64,000 nt of DNA from a virus. The position numbers and the translations under genes were made by a program. Positions within the stretch are counted from its first letter, which is position 1; the number at the start of each line of letters is the position of its first letter. Shown piece by piece: positions 45,669 to 53,288 of the stretch. The stretch spans positions 1 through 64,000 of the IMG/VR virus record IMGVR_UViG_3300010373_000006; one strand, 5' to 3'. The notes under the pieces are model-generated. The model was given only the letters and a program-made list of their open reading frames with translations. It was not told where the DNA came from and searched no databases.

Positions 45669-46978
45669 TGCAAACACCCGAGTCCTCAGACCGCCGCCTG
45701 TTTCTCGCGATGCCCGGCTACGGAGAGATGACTGCCGGCGCCGCGCGCGGCTTCTGGCGATCGACCCGACTCCCGGACACTCACGTCTATTACGAGTATC
45801 GCGAAGGATCGCTCCTCGCCGCGAACTTCAATAGCCTGTGGGTCTCCGCGCTGAATCGCGTCCATCGAGGCCAGCGCGTCGATTACTTCGCGATGCAACA
45901 CGCGGACGTTGAGCCACAGGACTGGTGGCTCGATACGCTCATCGACGAACTCGAATCCAGGGATCTTGATATCCTCGGATGCGTCGTGCCGATCAAGGAC
46001 ACTCGCGGCACGACGTCGCTCGCCTTGGCACGCGATGACGGCGATGACTGGCGGCCACTGTGCCGGTTGACGATGGAGGAGGTATACCGTCTGCCGCCGA
46101 CGTTCACGAGCGACGATACCGGCCATCCGCTCCTACTCAACACCGGCCTTTGGGTCTGTCGGTTCGATCCGTCGTGGGTCACGAAGGTTCACTTCACGAT
46201 CAACGATCGCATTGTCCAGGAGCGTTCGACGGGCGAATATCGCGCGCAGACCGAGCCCGAGGACTGGTACTTCTCCCGGCTCTGCCACGAGCTCAAGCTC
46301 CGCGTTGGCGCCACGCGGAAAATCATATTGACGCACCGCGGGGCTGCATCGTTCACGAATGTTCGCCCCTGGGGTGAGTCCTACGATTCGGCCTGGGTGG
46401 ATGAGAGTCCTATCCCGGACGATCTTCCCGGCTTCGCGTTTCCCTTCGATGTGGCCGGCTGGCTCCATCCCGAGGAGGGTCGACAACTCGCGCGGCTCGC
46501 GTCCGGTAAGCGAGTGCTTGAGATCGGCTCATACTGCGGCGCCTCGACGATCTGCCTCGCGCAGACCGCTGCCAGCGTCGTCACGGTTGATCCGCACGAC
46601 GGACGAGCGACTCCGGTCCCGCAACCGACGCTGGAAAACTTGACCAACAATCTCGCGCGCTTTGGTGTGGCGGATCGGGTCGAAATCTGCGTCGGCACGT
46701 TTGCCGAATGGTCAGTATCGCTGAAGGAAGCATGTTTCGATTTGATATTCATCGACGGCGCGCACGACGCCGATTCGGTCGCCGCCGATATCGCGTGCTC
46801 CCTCGATTTGCTTGCACCGGGCGGCACCCTCGTGTTTCACGACTACCGCTCGAACGAGCCCGCAGTTACAGCCGCCGTCGATGATCTGATCGCATCGGGC
46901 GGTGAACTGGTCTCCGCCTGTTCGTCTCTGGCCGTGGTTCGACCCCCGGCCTCGGTTTCTTTACCCCTGGAGGTCTGA
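45668..46978 (+). CDS. glycosyltransferase - methyltransferase fusion
   Basis: Residues about 8-255 form a GT-A-like domain (FAMQHADVEPQDWWLDTLID with an acidic motif, DILGCVVPIKDT, LLLNTGLWVCRFD, RAQTEPEDWYFSRL). Residues about 270-430 form a class I AdoMet methyltransferase (VLEIGSYCGASTICLAQ, VVTVDPHDG, FDLIFIDGAHDADSVAADI, LVFHDY). The gene sits between the capsid and the decoration-like gene, so glycan or methyl tags on head proteins are possible; a target on host surface or DNA cannot be excluded. Confidence 0.75.
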   Translation: MQTPESSDRRLFLAMPGYGEMTAGAARGFWRSTRLPDTHVYYEYREGSLLAANFNSLWVSALNRVHRGQRVDYFAMQHADVEPQDWWLDTLIDELESRDLDILGCVVPIKDTRGTTSLALARDDGDDWRPLCRLTMEEVYRLPPTFTSDDTGHPLLLNTGLWVCRFDPSWVTKVHFTINDRIVQERSTGEYRAQTEPEDWYFSRLCHELKLRVGATRKIILTHRGAASFTNVRPWGESYDSAWVDESPIPDDLPGFAFPFDVAGWLHPEEGRQLARLASGKRVLEIGSYCGASTICLAQTAASVVTVDPHDGRATPVPQPTLENLTNNLARFGVADRVEICVGTFAEWSVSLKEACFDLIFIDGAHDADSVAADIACSLDLLAPGGTLVFHDYRSNEPAVTAAVDDLIASGGELVSACSSLAVVRPPASVSLPLEV

Positions 46979-46981
46979 TCC

Positions 46982-47335
46982 ATGACTCAGGCAATCTTTC
47001 GCCACGGCGAGCCGACGATGATCGACTACACGCCGTCGGCAGGCAACGTGAATGCGGGCGATGTTGTGCTACTCGGCAACACAACCGGGCTCACGCTCGG
47101 CATCGCACATCACGACATCACAAACAACGCGCTAGGCGCCCTCGCTGCCGGCGGCGGCATCTACGATGTGGTCAATCTCAACAACGCAGCGAACTACGCA
47201 AAGGTGTGGTGGGATACTACCAACACAAAAATCACGACCGTGAGCACGAACAATGCTCTCTTCGGATTCGTGGTCGAGAACGGCGGCGGCGGTGCCAATA
47301 CGACCTGCCGCGCGAAGCACTTCCCCAACGTCTAA
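46982..47335 (+). CDS. DUF2190-type capsid decoration protein
   Basis: The 117-residue product (IDYTPSAGNVNAGDVVLLGN, LGIAHHDITNNALGALAAGG, YDV ... NAANYAKVWWDTTNTKITT) matches DUF2190, a small beta-rich head protein thought to decorate the shell. The gap 47336-47446 holds an 8-bp hairpin AGGCTGAG/CTCAGCCT (47352-47380) and no gene. Confidence 0.75.
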   Translation: MTQAIFRHGEPTMIDYTPSAGNVNAGDVVLLGNTTGLTLGIAHHDITNNALGALAAGGGIYDVVNLNNAANYAKVWWDTTNTKITTVSTNNALFGFVVENGGGGANTTCRAKHFPNV

Positions 47336-47446
47336 GTCTGACGTTGGGTTCAGGCTGAGTCGGTCGCCCCGGCTCAGCCTCATTCGTATAAACATGGTGG
47401 CTCGGATGGCTCGCGCGTTCTGACCGACGGCGGAGAACCTGGCGAA

Positions 47447-47908
47447 ATGAATTACACCGCGCTACATACCTACATCGCTACCGATCCCGATTCCCTCGGG
47501 CTCACGTCGGCTACGCGCTCCGAGAAAACCGCCATTCTCAACACGCCCGGCAACCGGCTCTCCACAGCGAAGACATGGACGAAAACGGTTGCTCAGGTGC
47601 CCGTCGCAAACGTCCTCGCGTGGGCAGCGGCAGGCCCACTCGCAAAGATCACGGACGCGAGCAATGACACGAATAACGCCGCGCGGTCGATAGCTCTGGC
47701 GGCCCTCAAAATCTTCAGCGGGGCGTTCACGATCTACGACGCAAGCGACCCAACGAACCAGGCTCTACTTGCCGCGCTCGTTAGTGCTGGCCTCTGCACG
47801 CAGGACCAGGCCAACGCGCTTCCGGTGCTGCCTGCCAGTGCCGCCGAAAACCTATTGGGGTCCGGCACCGTGCTCACCGATCAAGACATCGAAAGGGCCG
47901 GGTTTTAA
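47447..47908 (+). CDS. head-tail region protein, 153 aa
   Basis: The product (YTALHTYIATDPDSLGLTSA, TVAQVPVANVLAWAAAGPLA, helical C terminus) resembles a family found between head and tail genes in several siphoviruses. The function is not known; a head completion role is likely by position. Confidence 0.55.
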   Translation: MNYTALHTYIATDPDSLGLTSATRSEKTAILNTPGNRLSTAKTWTKTVAQVPVANVLAWAAAGPLAKITDASNDTNNAARSIALAALKIFSGAFTIYDASDPTNQALLAALVSAGLCTQDQANALPVLPASAAENLLGSGTVLTDQDIERAGF

Positions 47909-47910
47909 GC

Positions 47911-48534
47911 ATGGCCACCAACACTACACCGGTCTTCAGCGAAGTCGCCGTTCTCGCGGCCCAGAGCCTCGCCAAAGGCTCCATCGTGCGCGGCACGATC
48001 GACCTCACCGCATACCCCGGCGCGTATATCCTGCCCCGCATCGGTCGCGGTGGCACCACGGCCCTCGGGACGGCAATCTCCGTGTTGATTCGGCGCGTCT
48101 ACGGAGGGTCGTCGGGGACGCGCATTCACCCGGCGTCAGGACAGAATCGCCTCGGAGGCACGACGGCTGCGGCAAGCACGACCTGCGCAACAAGCGATAG
48201 CAACTCGGGGCAGAGCGTGCTCACGGTCTCCAGCGGGACCGGCTTTGCGGCGGGCGACCTGCTCTGCATCGCCGATGCCGGTCTCACGCGGACAGAGTTC
48301 GGCCGCATCGCCAAGATTTCGGCGGCGGTCATCACGCTGGATGCGCCGCTTCAGTACACGCACACGTCCGCAGCCGCCGACACGGTGCGAAACCAGTCGG
48401 ACGTGTTCACGCCGATCTGGTGTCCGGGCGGGGCCTTGTGGGAAGTGATCTTCGATTACGGGGCATCGGCGTCAGGCGAGACGGTGGTGGTCGAGGCGCT
48501 GGCCCAGAAGTACACGAGCGATATCACCCAATGA
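47911..48534 (+). CDS. virion protein, 207 aa
   Basis: A beta- and Ser/Thr/Gly-rich protein (GTIDLTAYPGAYILPRIGRG, SVLTVSSGTGFAAGDLLCI) with the look of a structural or decoration component. It overlaps the next small gene by 4 bp. The family is not recognised. Confidence 0.55.
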   Translation: MATNTTPVFSEVAVLAAQSLAKGSIVRGTIDLTAYPGAYILPRIGRGGTTALGTAISVLIRRVYGGSSGTRIHPASGQNRLGGTTAAASTTCATSDSNSGQSVLTVSSGTGFAAGDLLCIADAGLTRTEFGRIAKISAAVITLDAPLQYTHTSAAADTVRNQSDVFTPIWCPGGALWEVIFDYGASASGETVVVEALAQKYTSDITQ

Positions 48535-48626
48535 ACACGGAACCAAAGACGCTGTCCGCTGAAGAGGTCGCACGACTCTATGCGACACCTTGGATTCGAT
48601 TGCGCGGCGAGAAGCCAAGTAAGTGA
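48531..48626 (+). CDS. 31-aa peptide
   Basis: ATG 48531 overlaps the previous stop, and the frame closes at TGA 48626, overlapping the next GTG. The peptide (TEPKTLSAEEVARLYATPWI) is short but perfectly tiled between genes, which favours its being real. Confidence 0.45.
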   Translation: MNTEPKTLSAEEVARLYATPWIRLRGEKPSK

Positions 48627-49450
48627 ACTTCAACCGCGCCTCACACCTCTGGCACGGCTTCGACGGCACCCAACAGCCGCCTCCGGGGTGGGAGTTGGAC
48701 CCGGATGATGAGTTCGGGGATGCGGCGCTGTCGCTTCTTCCGAGCGATAATAAATTCTATGATTATGGATACAAGAATCTTTCGGCGGGAAACGTCGGGA
48801 CAATCACAGGATACGCAGGGTCCAGCGGGCCGCTACTCAGTTTCGGCGGCTCGCAGACGATTCCGATCACGTTTTATCCGCCGCCGTTAGGATTCATGGC
48901 GATGGCGGTCACTTTCCAGACCACGGTTTCGGGTGCTCAAAACTCGATCCTCGGGTTCAACTCCAACTCGAATGGTATCTCTATTGGATTACATGATCGC
49001 GATATGTATCTAGATTCAAGTGGCTTTCTGAAGTTTTATGTGTTTAATGGTAGTTCTCAGACTGTGACGTCGAATGCAGCACTCAATGACGGCAAACCGC
49101 ACAGTGTAGTTGGGGTCATCAACGGCAAGCTTTGCATGTATGTTGATGGAGTGCTACAAACCTCAACTGTTTCCAGCGTCAATAATGGATACAACGGCTA
49201 TAGTGCTGGTTCGTGCTACCTCGTGATAGGGGCGTGCGCTCAGGGGACGCCAGGGTATTTCACCGGCCAACTGGGTTCGGTCTCAGTTTTCAACCGCGCC
49301 CTCATCCCCTCCCAGATCGCCGACCTCTACTACACGCCGTTCCGTGGGTTCCGACCGCCGGCGGGGCGGAGGGTGGTTGTGGCGCAACCGTCGTCCTCAT
49401 GGCCCTGGTGGATCTCCCAGGGATCACCGCTCGGCGCAGGGGTACTCTGA
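48623..49450 (+). CDS. concanavalin A-like (LamG) domain virion protein
   Basis: GTG 48623; 275 residues. The core (MAVTFQTTVSGAQNSILGFN, LNDGKPHSVVGVINGKLCMY, DGVLQTS, GQLGSVSVFNRALIPSQIADLY) has the order of a LamG/laminin-like jelly roll that binds carbohydrate. Codon use in about 48750-49200 is richer in A+T than in neighbours, suggesting recent transfer. It is a likely receptor- or glycan-binding virion protein. Confidence 0.7.
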   Translation: MNFNRASHLWHGFDGTQQPPPGWELDPDDEFGDAALSLLPSDNKFYDYGYKNLSAGNVGTITGYAGSSGPLLSFGGSQTIPITFYPPPLGFMAMAVTFQTTVSGAQNSILGFNSNSNGISIGLHDRDMYLDSSGFLKFYVFNGSSQTVTSNAALNDGKPHSVVGVINGKLCMYVDGVLQTSTVSSVNNGYNGYSAGSCYLVIGACAQGTPGYFTGQLGSVSVFNRALIPSQIADLYYTPFRGFRPPAGRRVVVAQPSSSWPWWISQGSPLGAGVL

Positions 49451-49451
49451 T

Positions 49452-50612
49452 ATGTTTCTCCAGCGCAATACTGCCGGGCAGGTCTTCACGCTTCCGGGCA
49501 CACTGCGCCTTGTCGCAGACGGTTCGGCCGTTACGAGCGGCGCGTCTCTGACGTGGATCAAGGACGGCACCGGCTCCGCATCGGCAGGCACGCTGACGCA
49601 TGTCTCGGATGGGTGCTATACCTACGCTCCCTCCCAGGGAGAGACGGACGCGAAAATCTGCGGGTGGGTTCTGAGCAAGACGGGCGCGGCGGGCCTGGCG
49701 GGGAGCATCCGGACGACGAACGCGGACCCGAACGACGGGGTGAGGCTCGCGCTCACGGCACTCCCCAACGCGAACGCCAATGCCAACGGCGGCCTGCCGA
49801 TCCTGAGCGTCTCGGGCACCACGCTCGCCTACACGGTCAGCACCCTCACCACCTACACCGGAAACACACCGCAGACCGGCGACCCGTACGCCGTCCTCAC
49901 CGATGGCACGCACGGCAACGCCGCGCTGCACACGCAGATCGGCGCGCCCTGGCAGGTCGGTACGAAGTATGGGGTGACGCTCGCGGCAACAGACGTGACG
50001 GGGAACCTCGCGGCGGATCTCCAGACGATCAAGACGCAAAGCGTTACTTGCGCGGCTGGAGTCACATTCCTACCGAACGTTGGCACCGCAACTCACGCGC
50101 TGGTCGTCGACACGTCCGGCAACGTGATCCTCGCGGCCTCGCAGCCGACCTATGCACCGGCCCTCGCTGGGTCCGCTCCGTCCTGGTATACAGCCCCAGA
50201 TAATACCGACATCGCTACGATCCTGACGGATGTTGGCAATCTCATAACGACCGTCGGCGTAGCGGGCGCTGGCCTGACGGGTATTCCGGGACTCACCGAT
50301 CCCTGGGATGTCTCCCTGCCGGGAAGCTATGCACAGGGCAAGGCCGGCTACATCATCGGCCATCAACTCGGCGGCACGTTCACCACCGCGACGAGCTCTG
50401 TATTCACGACGGCCTCCCTGGCAAACGTCGGCTCCGCTCTGACCGATCCCTATCTCGCGGCTCGCCAGTACGGCAAGGTCGACCCGCCCGCGACCGATGG
50501 CAGTCAAATCTTCTACTCGCCGCCCAACGCATCGGACGGCGGCAACGTGGCCAAGGTCAAGTTCACCCCGACCTATCCGCAAGGTGGCCGTAGCGTGGTG
50601 CTCGATCCGTAA
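49452..50612 (+). CDS. virion protein, beta-rich, 386 aa
   Basis: The product is Thr/Ala/Gly-rich with an Ig-like or fibre-like first half (TLRLVADGSAVTSGASLTWI) and a long linker-like second half. Position between head and tail genes suggests an appendage or fibre. The family is not recognised. Confidence 0.55.
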   Translation: MFLQRNTAGQVFTLPGTLRLVADGSAVTSGASLTWIKDGTGSASAGTLTHVSDGCYTYAPSQGETDAKICGWVLSKTGAAGLAGSIRTTNADPNDGVRLALTALPNANANANGGLPILSVSGTTLAYTVSTLTTYTGNTPQTGDPYAVLTDGTHGNAALHTQIGAPWQVGTKYGVTLAATDVTGNLAADLQTIKTQSVTCAAGVTFLPNVGTATHALVVDTSGNVILAASQPTYAPALAGSAPSWYTAPDNTDIATILTDVGNLITTVGVAGAGLTGIPGLTDPWDVSLPGSYAQGKAGYIIGHQLGGTFTTATSSVFTTASLANVGSALTDPYLAARQYGKVDPPATDGSQIFYSPPNASDGGNVAKVKFTPTYPQGGRSVVLDP

Positions 50613-51067
50613 TGAGCCGCGGCTTTCCCGACTTCGATCTACCTTCGCTGCCCAGGGTTCCCGCCAGCGGCCGGAACGTGCTGCGCACCGGGTTGGCGTG
50701 GTTGACACAGCAGATGCAAACGAACGTTAGCGAAGCGATCAGCTACGCACGCCAGTATGCGTATGTCGACACGCGTGCAACGCTTGGCAAGAAACTCCTG
50801 AAACTGGACGACGGCAACGGCGGGTTTCAAATCCAGTGGACGGACATGGATTTCCTGATCGCGTCTGCCGGATTCACGTTTGACGATATCAATCTCATCG
50901 TTCCGCAGCCCGGCGACCAGATTTTCCTGACCCTGGCGGGTGACATCGTGGTCCAGGAGTTCGAGGTCTGCCAGTACGGCAATGATCCGTGTTATCGCTG
51001 GGCTGATCCCTTTCAGTCGATGTACCGCATTCACGCAAAGTACATCGGCCAAGAGGCGTATAGCTGA
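50612..51067 (+). CDS. head closure / neck protein candidate
   Basis: The 151-residue protein (TGLAWLTQQMQTNVSEAISY, IVPQPGDQIFLTLAGDIVVQ, ADPFQSMYRIHAKYI) is in the usual place of a head-tail joining protein of siphoviruses; the last segment describes the typical end of such proteins. Function by position. Confidence 0.55.
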   Translation: MSRGFPDFDLPSLPRVPASGRNVLRTGLAWLTQQMQTNVSEAISYARQYAYVDTRATLGKKLLKLDDGNGGFQIQWTDMDFLIASAGFTFDDINLIVPQPGDQIFLTLAGDIVVQEFEVCQYGNDPCYRWADPFQSMYRIHAKYIGQEAYS

Positions 51068-51528
51068 TGCCTGATGCCGAAGCGGTCGCGATTGCGAAAG
51101 CCGTGGTCACAGCGCTGAACGGCGCAACGCTTTCGGAGACGTTCACGGCGGTTCGCTCGTACGCACCGTATACCGATATCAAGGATCTCACGGATCTCAC
51201 GGTCAAGGTCTTCAGCGGCGACTGGGTGCCGACTCCGATCGCGCGCAAGATGACCGACAACGAGTTTTTGGTTGATATCGGAATACAACAGAAACTTACC
51301 GCAGGTTTGAACACAGACGCCGAGATTTGCGCGTTCTGCGATCCACTCGTATACCTCGTTCAACAGATCGTTGATTTGTTTCAGATGGAGCCATTGCAAG
51401 GCTACTCGACCGCGGCCTGCATGGTGACGCAGCCCGCCCCGGTCTACGACCCCGAAGAAATCCGCACGCAGCGGGTCTTTACCAGCGTGATCCGTATCAC
51501 GTTCAGGGAAACGCGAACGCTCGCGTGA
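51067..51528 (+). CDS. tail completion protein candidate
   Basis: The 153-residue product (VRSYAPYTDIKDLTDLTVKV, QKLTAGLNTDAEICAFCDPL, VFTSVIRITFRETR) matches the general pattern of minor tail or connector proteins just upstream of an HK97 gp10-like gene. It shares one base with the previous stop. Function by position. Confidence 0.55.
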   Translation: MPDAEAVAIAKAVVTALNGATLSETFTAVRSYAPYTDIKDLTDLTVKVFSGDWVPTPIARKMTDNEFLVDIGIQQKLTAGLNTDAEICAFCDPLVYLVQQIVDLFQMEPLQGYSTAACMVTQPAPVYDPEEIRTQRVFTSVIRITFRETRTLA

Positions 51529-52004
51529 ACCTCCTCACGATCAACGCGGCGAAGAGTAACTTCTTCGACCGCCTCACCGTCATTACCGCTGCGGGACAGG
51601 CGCGAGTGCGCGTCTTCTCCCGGTTCGGGAGCCATGTTCGCCGGCGCGCCAAGTCTTCGATCCGAAAGCGAAAAAAGTCAAGCAAGCCAGGGCAGGCGCC
51701 TTCGTCTCACGTCGGCACGCTCAGACGACTGATTTTCTTCTCATATGATCGCAATCGCAACTCGGTTGTGATGGGCCCCACGCTCATCAACCACCCAACG
51801 GGCGCTCCGGAAATCCTCGAATACGGCGGCAACACGGTTGTCGACGACGTGCGATGGGTGAGCGGCCCCAAGTACGGCAACCGGCGGCAACGCATCGCCA
51901 CAACGAAACGCGTGAAGATCGCGGCGCGGCCCTACATGGGGCCTGCGTTCAAGGCAGAACTGCCGGGACTTCCGGCCATGTGGAAAGACTCAATTCGCAA
52001 GTGA
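51525..52004 (+). CDS. HK97 gp10-like tail completion protein
   Basis: GTG 51525; 159 residues. The basic N-terminal half, the HPTGAPEILEYGG turn and the closing AARPYMGPAFKAELP motif fit the HK97 gp10 family, which joins tail to head. Confidence 0.65.
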   Translation: MNLLTINAAKSNFFDRLTVITAAGQARVRVFSRFGSHVRRRAKSSIRKRKKSSKPGQAPSSHVGTLRRLIFFSYDRNRNSVVMGPTLINHPTGAPEILEYGGNTVVDDVRWVSGPKYGNRRQRIATTKRVKIAARPYMGPAFKAELPGLPAMWKDSIRK

Positions 52005-52030
52005 CCTTTCATATCGGGAGACTTTGAATC

Positions 52031-52519
52031 ATGGCCGGCGCAACACGTGGAAAAGACTTCAAGATTTACATCAACACCGATGCGTCGCCGTACGGCTACT
52101 CCGGTTCGCCGACGTGGACCGAGTGGAACATCGTCCGCGATGTCACGCGGAACCTCGGCAATATTATGGCCGATTCGAGCATTCGCGCGACCGAGTTCTA
52201 CCTCGAAGTGCCGACGCTCACGCAGTTGACGATTGACGCACAATCGGTCTACGTCCCGAGTGACGTGTGCCTCCAGGAGCTCGAAGCGGCGTTCTACGAC
52301 AAGGAAGCCGTTGAGATCGTCGTGCTCGATGGGCCGATTGGAACGATCGGCTCGCGTGGCGTGTACTTCGTCGCGAACGTCACGAAGTTCAACGACACGG
52401 AAGCGCTCGAAGGCGTCGGCATGGTGGACGTCACGCTGTCGCCATCCGGACTCGACACGGCTCATCTTCCCGCGCGTGTCCAAGTCCTTGCTCCCAACGT
52501 GCTCACCCCAATGAGTTGA
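52031..52519 (+). CDS. major tail tube protein
   Basis: The 162-residue product (KDFKIYINTDASPYGYSG, MADSSIRATEFYLEVPTLTQ, FYDKEAVEIVVLDGPIGTIG) has the size and beta pattern of siphovirus tail tube proteins and lies directly ahead of the chaperone and tape measure genes. No sheath gene is present, so the tail is non-contractile. Confidence 0.65.
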   Translation: MAGATRGKDFKIYINTDASPYGYSGSPTWTEWNIVRDVTRNLGNIMADSSIRATEFYLEVPTLTQLTIDAQSVYVPSDVCLQELEAAFYDKEAVEIVVLDGPIGTIGSRGVYFVANVTKFNDTEALEGVGMVDVTLSPSGLDTAHLPARVQVLAPNVLTPMS

Positions 52520-52530
52520 GGTGACTTCAC

Positions 52531-53028
52531 GTGCATACGTTCAAGGATAACTCCGATCGGGTCTGGACGCTCTCCATCAACGTCAACGCCGTCAAGCGGT
52601 GCCGCGCGCTCGTCAGCGTCGACCTCTACGGCCTCATCACGGATGGGTTCAAAGGGCTCGGCGAACTGCTCGGCGACCCGCCGAAGTTCGTCGATGTCCT
52701 CTATGTGCTCTGTATGGACGAGGCTAACAAGCGCGACGTGTCCGATGACGTGTTCGGACAGTCGATGGGCGGCGACACATTGGAACTCGCTGCCGATGCG
52801 TTCACGGATGAACTCATAAATTTTTCCCCGCCGCGCCTGAGACCGGGCCTGAAAAAAGTGGTGGCGGCGAGCAAGGCCCTGACGGAGAGGATGACGGCGA
52901 TTCTGGAGGAGAGGATCGACCAACTGGATCTCGCCTCGATAGCGGACAGATTGACCGGCTCATCTGGAAACTCGCCGGCATCGTCGGAATCGACCCAGGA
53001 CCGTTCACCCTCCGAGAACTCGACCTGA
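52531..53028 (+). CDS. tail assembly chaperone (gpG-like)
   Basis: GTG 52531; 165 residues if no frameshift occurs. HTFKDNSDRVWTLSINVNAV and the following helical part fit the tail chaperone family. A -1 slippery heptamer A-AAT-TTT lies at 52818-52824; shifting there joins this protein to the downstream frame, as in lambda gpG-gpGT. Confidence 0.7.
   Translation: MHTFKDNSDRVWTLSINVNAVKRCRALVSVDLYGLITDGFKGLGELLGDPPKFVDVLYVLCMDEANKRDVSDDVFGQSMGGDTLELAADAFTDELINFSPPRLRPGLKKVVAASKALTERMTAILEERIDQLDLASIADRLTGSSGNSPASSESTQDRSPSENST
52818..52824 (+). other. programmed -1 frameshift site
   Basis: AAATTTT read as A-AAT-TTT in the chaperone frame has the canonical X-XXY-YYZ form. Slipping back one base enters a frame that is open from TGA 52806 to the stop at 53285 and contains the next gene. 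The fusion would have about 98 plus 153 residues. Confidence 0.7.
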
Positions 53029-53285
53029 TGGCGGACGGTCGCAGTTTCGCGATGTGGGGGCACACGTCAAACATCATGGCTCTGCTGGCAAACATCCATC
53101 GCGACCCGAAGAAATCCCGCCCGTTCGGTCCTTCCCAGTTCAACCCGCACGCCGCGCGTCAGTCTCAGTCGCGTAAGCGGCGAACGACCGTCGAGCAACT
53201 GGCAAACGACATCATGCGCGTCGTGGGTGGCGAGAAGCGGAAACGGCGACCGCTCACAGGTCTCAATCCGCCGAGAGATTCATAA
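53028..53285 (+). CDS. tail assembly chaperone T-like part
   Basis: From ATG 53028 the product has 85 residues, but the same frame is coding-like much further upstream (QIDRLIWKLAGIVGIDPGPF, TLRELDLM) and has no convincing start there. It is therefore probably made mainly as the C-terminal part of the -1 frameshift product. GHTSNIMALLANIHRDPKKS is typical of the T part. Confidence 0.7.
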   Translation: MADGRSFAMWGHTSNIMALLANIHRDPKKSRPFGPSQFNPHAARQSQSRKRRTTVEQLANDIMRVVGGEKRKRRPLTGLNPPRDS

Positions 53286-53288
53286 GAG

